DNA of 6,962 nucleotides, taken from positions 1-6,962 of the forward strand of contig JABEUO010000245.1 in the NCBI GenBank assembly GCA_013044415.1, in the 5' to 3' direction. The notes under the pieces are model-generated. The model was not told the DNA's origin. It saw only the letters and a program-made list of their open reading frames with translations, and did not search any database. The translations under genes and the position numbers were made by a program. This document shows, piece by piece, positions 5,478 through 6,962 of this stretch. Source of the stretch: Acidimicrobiaceae bacterium (GTDB taxonomy: Bacteria; Actinomycetota; Acidimicrobiia; Acidimicrobiales; Acidimicrobiaceae). Positions within the stretch are counted from its first letter, which is position 1. The number at the start of each line of letters is the position of its first letter.

Positions 5478-6407
5478 TTGGAATCCACTTGGAGCGAGGC
5501 CCATCTACTTGGGATTTTGTCCAAGTTTGGCCCAATCGGATCGGGCAAAGGTCGGGAATTTCTCGAAATTGGCCCCGGCGACGACGCCGCTGTCGTCGTT
5601 TTGCAGGAAAATAGATACTCGCTATGTGTTGATCTGATAGCGGAGAATGTCCATTTCGACATGGGATACTTTAGCCCCAAAGATGTGGGGTACAAGGCGG
5701 TTGCGGTCAACATTTCCGATCTAGCGGCGATGGGAGCTACCCCACTATTTGCGACCGTTGCGATATCGGCACCGAAAGTAACCGACATCGCCGAAATCCA
5801 ATCTGGAATTGCCTCGGCTTGCGAGGAGTACGGGATCCTCACCGTCGGAGGGGACCTGTCTAACGGAACCTCGATCGTGGTCTCTATCTCCGTGGTAGGC
5901 GGGCATTTCGGGAGGAGTCCGATGCTCAGATCCAGACTGGCCGACGGCGATATCCTATTCGTCACCGGCCCCCTTGGAGGATCCGCCGCGGGGCTACGCG
6001 AGCTGAAGTTCCCCGACGCCACCGTCCAGCACACTCCAAGATCCGAAAGGCACATCCATCCCCGCGCTCGAATAGCAGAGGGAATCTTTCTCTCCGAATT
6101 GGGGGTGGTGGCGGCCATGGACATCTCCGATGGGTTGGCGATCGACTTGTGGCGGATGGCTGACGCCTCAAAATGCGGTTTCGACCTAGACCACATACCC
6201 GTCGAGGCCGGGGCAACCATAGATGAAGCAATCTCTGGAGGAGAAGACTTCGAGTTGCTCTTCTCGACAAGCCGCCCCGAAGAGGTCGAAGCGGCTTTTA
6301 GGGCAAAGGGACTCGACGATCCGATACGGATAGGGACGGTCAAAAAAGATCCAACGGATAGGAAAATACTCGGCAAAAACGCACTTCCGGTGGGCTATCT
6401 ACACTAG
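5478..6407 (+). CDS. thiL: Thiamine-monophosphate kinase
   Basis: ThiL phosphorylates thiamine monophosphate with ATP to thiamine diphosphate, the last step of cofactor synthesis, in the cytoplasm. The product is 309 residues, close to the family's usual 310-330. Motifs of this AIRS/PurM-like fold: GPGDDAAVV (32-40) with Mg-binding D35 and D36; CVDLIAENVHFD (50-61); DVGYKAVAVNISDLAAMGATP (69-89); GGDLS (124-128); FVTGPLGGSAAGL (161-173); HIHPRARIAEG (192-202); MDISDGLAIDL (214-224); and SGGEDFELLF (253-262). The start is set at TTG 5478 because AAGGAG (5465-5470) lies 7 nt upstream. An in-frame TTG at 5451 would add nine residues, with that ribosome binding site inside the gene. No other thi gene is in the window. 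It is divergent from pckG and converges on the DUF5522-like gene. Confidence 0.95.
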   Translation: MESTWSEAHLLGILSKFGPIGSGKGREFLEIGPGDDAAVVVLQENRYSLCVDLIAENVHFDMGYFSPKDVGYKAVAVNISDLAAMGATPLFATVAISAPKVTDIAEIQSGIASACEEYGILTVGGDLSNGTSIVVSISVVGGHFGRSPMLRSRLADGDILFVTGPLGGSAAGLRELKFPDATVQHTPRSERHIHPRARIAEGIFLSELGVVAAMDISDGLAIDLWRMADASKCGFDLDHIPVEAGATIDEAISGGEDFELLFSTSRPEEVEAAFRAKGLDDPIRIGTVKKDPTDRKILGKNALPVGYLH

Positions 6408-6445
6408 ACCTGGCGGTTGGGCGTAGAAATCAAAACGATAAGTTA

Positions 6446-6465
6446 CCGGCTAATAAAAATGCCGG
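6446..6465. other. Small inverted repeat between convergent thiL and the DUF5522-like gene
   Basis: CCGGC (6446-6450) and GCCGG (6461-6465) flank the AT-rich loop TAATAAAAAT. With a 5-bp stem and no U-tract after it in either direction, it is at best a weak terminator. No better candidate is visible in the 89-bp convergent gap. Confidence 0.3.
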
Positions 6466-6488
6466 CTGTCTGAAATGCCGGCTGTCTG
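6457..6488. repeat. Perfect tandem duplication of a 16-bp unit
   Basis: AAATGCCGGCTGTCTG occurs twice head to tail (6457-6472 and 6473-6488), and a further AAA starts a partial third copy. It lies in the gap between convergent genes, ending 8 nt from the stop codon of the DUF5522-like gene. It is non-coding and looks like a slippage duplication. Confidence 0.9.
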
Positions 6489-6496
6489 AAAGTCAG

Positions 6497-6775
6497 TCAA
6501 AGCTCCGGCTCGAAATCTTGGGGTCGCCTAGCTCCGCCGACGAAGGGACAATGACGACAGAGATTATTGCAACAGTACCCGCGAGACAAGTGGACGAGGG
6601 CGTTGAGCACAAACCTTCCGTCTTTGGGGTCAATATATCCATCTTGATGTGCAACCATGGCTTTCAGGTGTTCTTTTATCCTGGCGTTGGCCCATGGGTC
6701 CCGATAGTCAAAGCGGCGCTGGGATGGGAAGGCGATCCTTTCGTCTAGCCGACTTATAATTTCGGCTAATTCCAA
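6497..6775 (-). CDS. DUF5522-like small cysteine-rich protein
   Basis: A 92-residue protein whose C-terminal half matches my recall of DUF5522: DGYIDPKDGRFV (45-56), an aliphatic helix, then RGYCCNNLCRHCPF (65-78). The cysteines C68, C69, C73 and C76 with H75 suggest a metal or Fe-S site, which is inferred; the family's function is unknown. The start is TTG at 6775 because AGGAGG (6783-6788, minus strand) lies 7 nt upstream, and the protein then begins close to the PSxxR element (17-21) that I expect near the N-terminus. A GTG at 6886 in the same frame would give 129 residues; it has no ribosome binding site but does have a -10-like box at leaderless distance, so the longer form cannot be excluded. 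The 187 bp to its right hold only this possible extension and a small GGACT/AGTCC inverted repeat at 6910-6925. Confidence 0.75.
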   Translation of the reverse strand: MELAEIISRLDERIAFPSQRRFDYRDPWANARIKEHLKAMVAHQDGYIDPKDGRFVLNALVHLSRGYCCNNLCRHCPFVGGARRPQDFEPEL

Positions 6776-6782
6776 GTCCACA

Positions 6783-6788
6783 CCTCCT
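6783..6788 (-). promoter_or_regulatory. Ribosome binding site favouring the short DUF5522-like form
   Basis: On the minus strand AGGAGG lies 7 nt before TTG 6775. It is the strongest Shine-Dalgarno match in the window. It could be accidental, because in the longer form it would encode a Gly-Gly pair. Confidence 0.6.
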
Positions 6789-6893
6789 CGAATCTCACGC
6801 TCCGTCAGGCTAACTTTAATCCGGTCGGCTGCCTGTAGATCCCCTGAGAAAGTTCGCCTCAATTCAGATTTCAAGCCAGCGATCACATTTGAG

Positions 6894-6899
6894 AGCCTA
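6894..6899 (-). promoter_or_regulatory. Candidate -10 box of the DUF5522-like gene
   Basis: On the minus strand TAGGCT ends 7 nt before the GTG at 6886. A transcript from here could be leaderless for the 129-residue form, or carry a leader of about 111 nt for the TTG 6775 form. It is a pattern match only. Confidence 0.25.
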
Positions 6900-6962
6900 A
6901 GATTGCCTAGGACTCACAGCAGTCCGATATAGAAGAACACAAGTTAGGTTCCAAAGTTGCAG

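Noticed and set aside
5402..5614. Plus-strand ATG frame of 70 codons overlapping the thiL start
   Set aside because: Its product ends in an Arg-rich run produced by the Asp/Ala codons of ThiL read in another frame; there is no ribosome binding site. It is kept only as a note on the leader.
5381..6376. Long minus-strand open frame (331 codons) antisense to thiL
   Set aside because: It mirrors the ThiL motifs on the other strand, and its product is low-complexity Ser/Pro/Ile-rich with no family features.
1..6962. CRISPR array, insertion sequence, prophage, defence or biosynthetic system
   Set aside because: There is no spaced repeat array, transposase, integrase, terminal inverted repeat pair or system-like gene set; the window is housekeeping in content.

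Overview
The window reads as ordinary chromosomal housekeeping DNA from a moderate-GC (my estimate, low to mid 50s percent) actinobacterium. The best guess is the class Acidimicrobiia, but this is inference from gene content and not proven. The clues are: an actinobacterial-type coproporphyrin ferrochelatase with the SGCRQYRED segment and C-terminal cysteines; a GTP-dependent PEP carboxykinase; a four-cysteine ribosomal protein L28; a small DUF5522-like protein; a secreted DUF5666-repeat protein; frequent TTG starts; and possible leaderless promoters.

Layout, left to right. Positions 1-571 (minus) hold the N-terminal part of a DAK2-domain protein of the FakA/YloV type, cut off by the window edge. 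A 109-bp divergent gap follows, then rpmB (681-875, plus). One base later comes the ferrochelatase gene cpfC/hemH (877-1908, plus), which starts with TTG and is probably translationally coupled to rpmB. The stretch 1909-2443 has no convincing gene; it may hold decayed minus-strand coding sequence and the promoter of the next gene. A secreted protein with three DUF5666-like repeats occupies 2444-3430 (plus). It converges on pckG (3520-5322, minus), with a perfect 36-bp palindromic terminator between them. A divergent gap of about 155 bp with a leader hairpin precedes thiL (5478-6407, plus). A DUF5522-like small protein lies at the right end (minus, 6497 to 6775 or 6886).

The genes do not form one pathway. 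They cover fatty-acid/DAK kinase function, translation, heme synthesis, an envelope or secreted protein, gluconeogenesis/anaplerosis and thiamine diphosphate synthesis. In other actinobacteria thiL, rpmB and the DAK2 gene are commonly close together and co-oriented. Here all three are within 7 kb but separated and partly inverted, with heme, PEPCK and secreted-protein genes between them, which suggests local rearrangement.

I found no clear evidence for a new defence, mobile or biosynthetic system. The points most worth a second look are the rpmB-cpfC coupling, the possible relic at 1909-2395, the structured thiL leader, the paired candidate leaderless promoters, and two short tandem duplications at the 3' ends of minus-strand genes.
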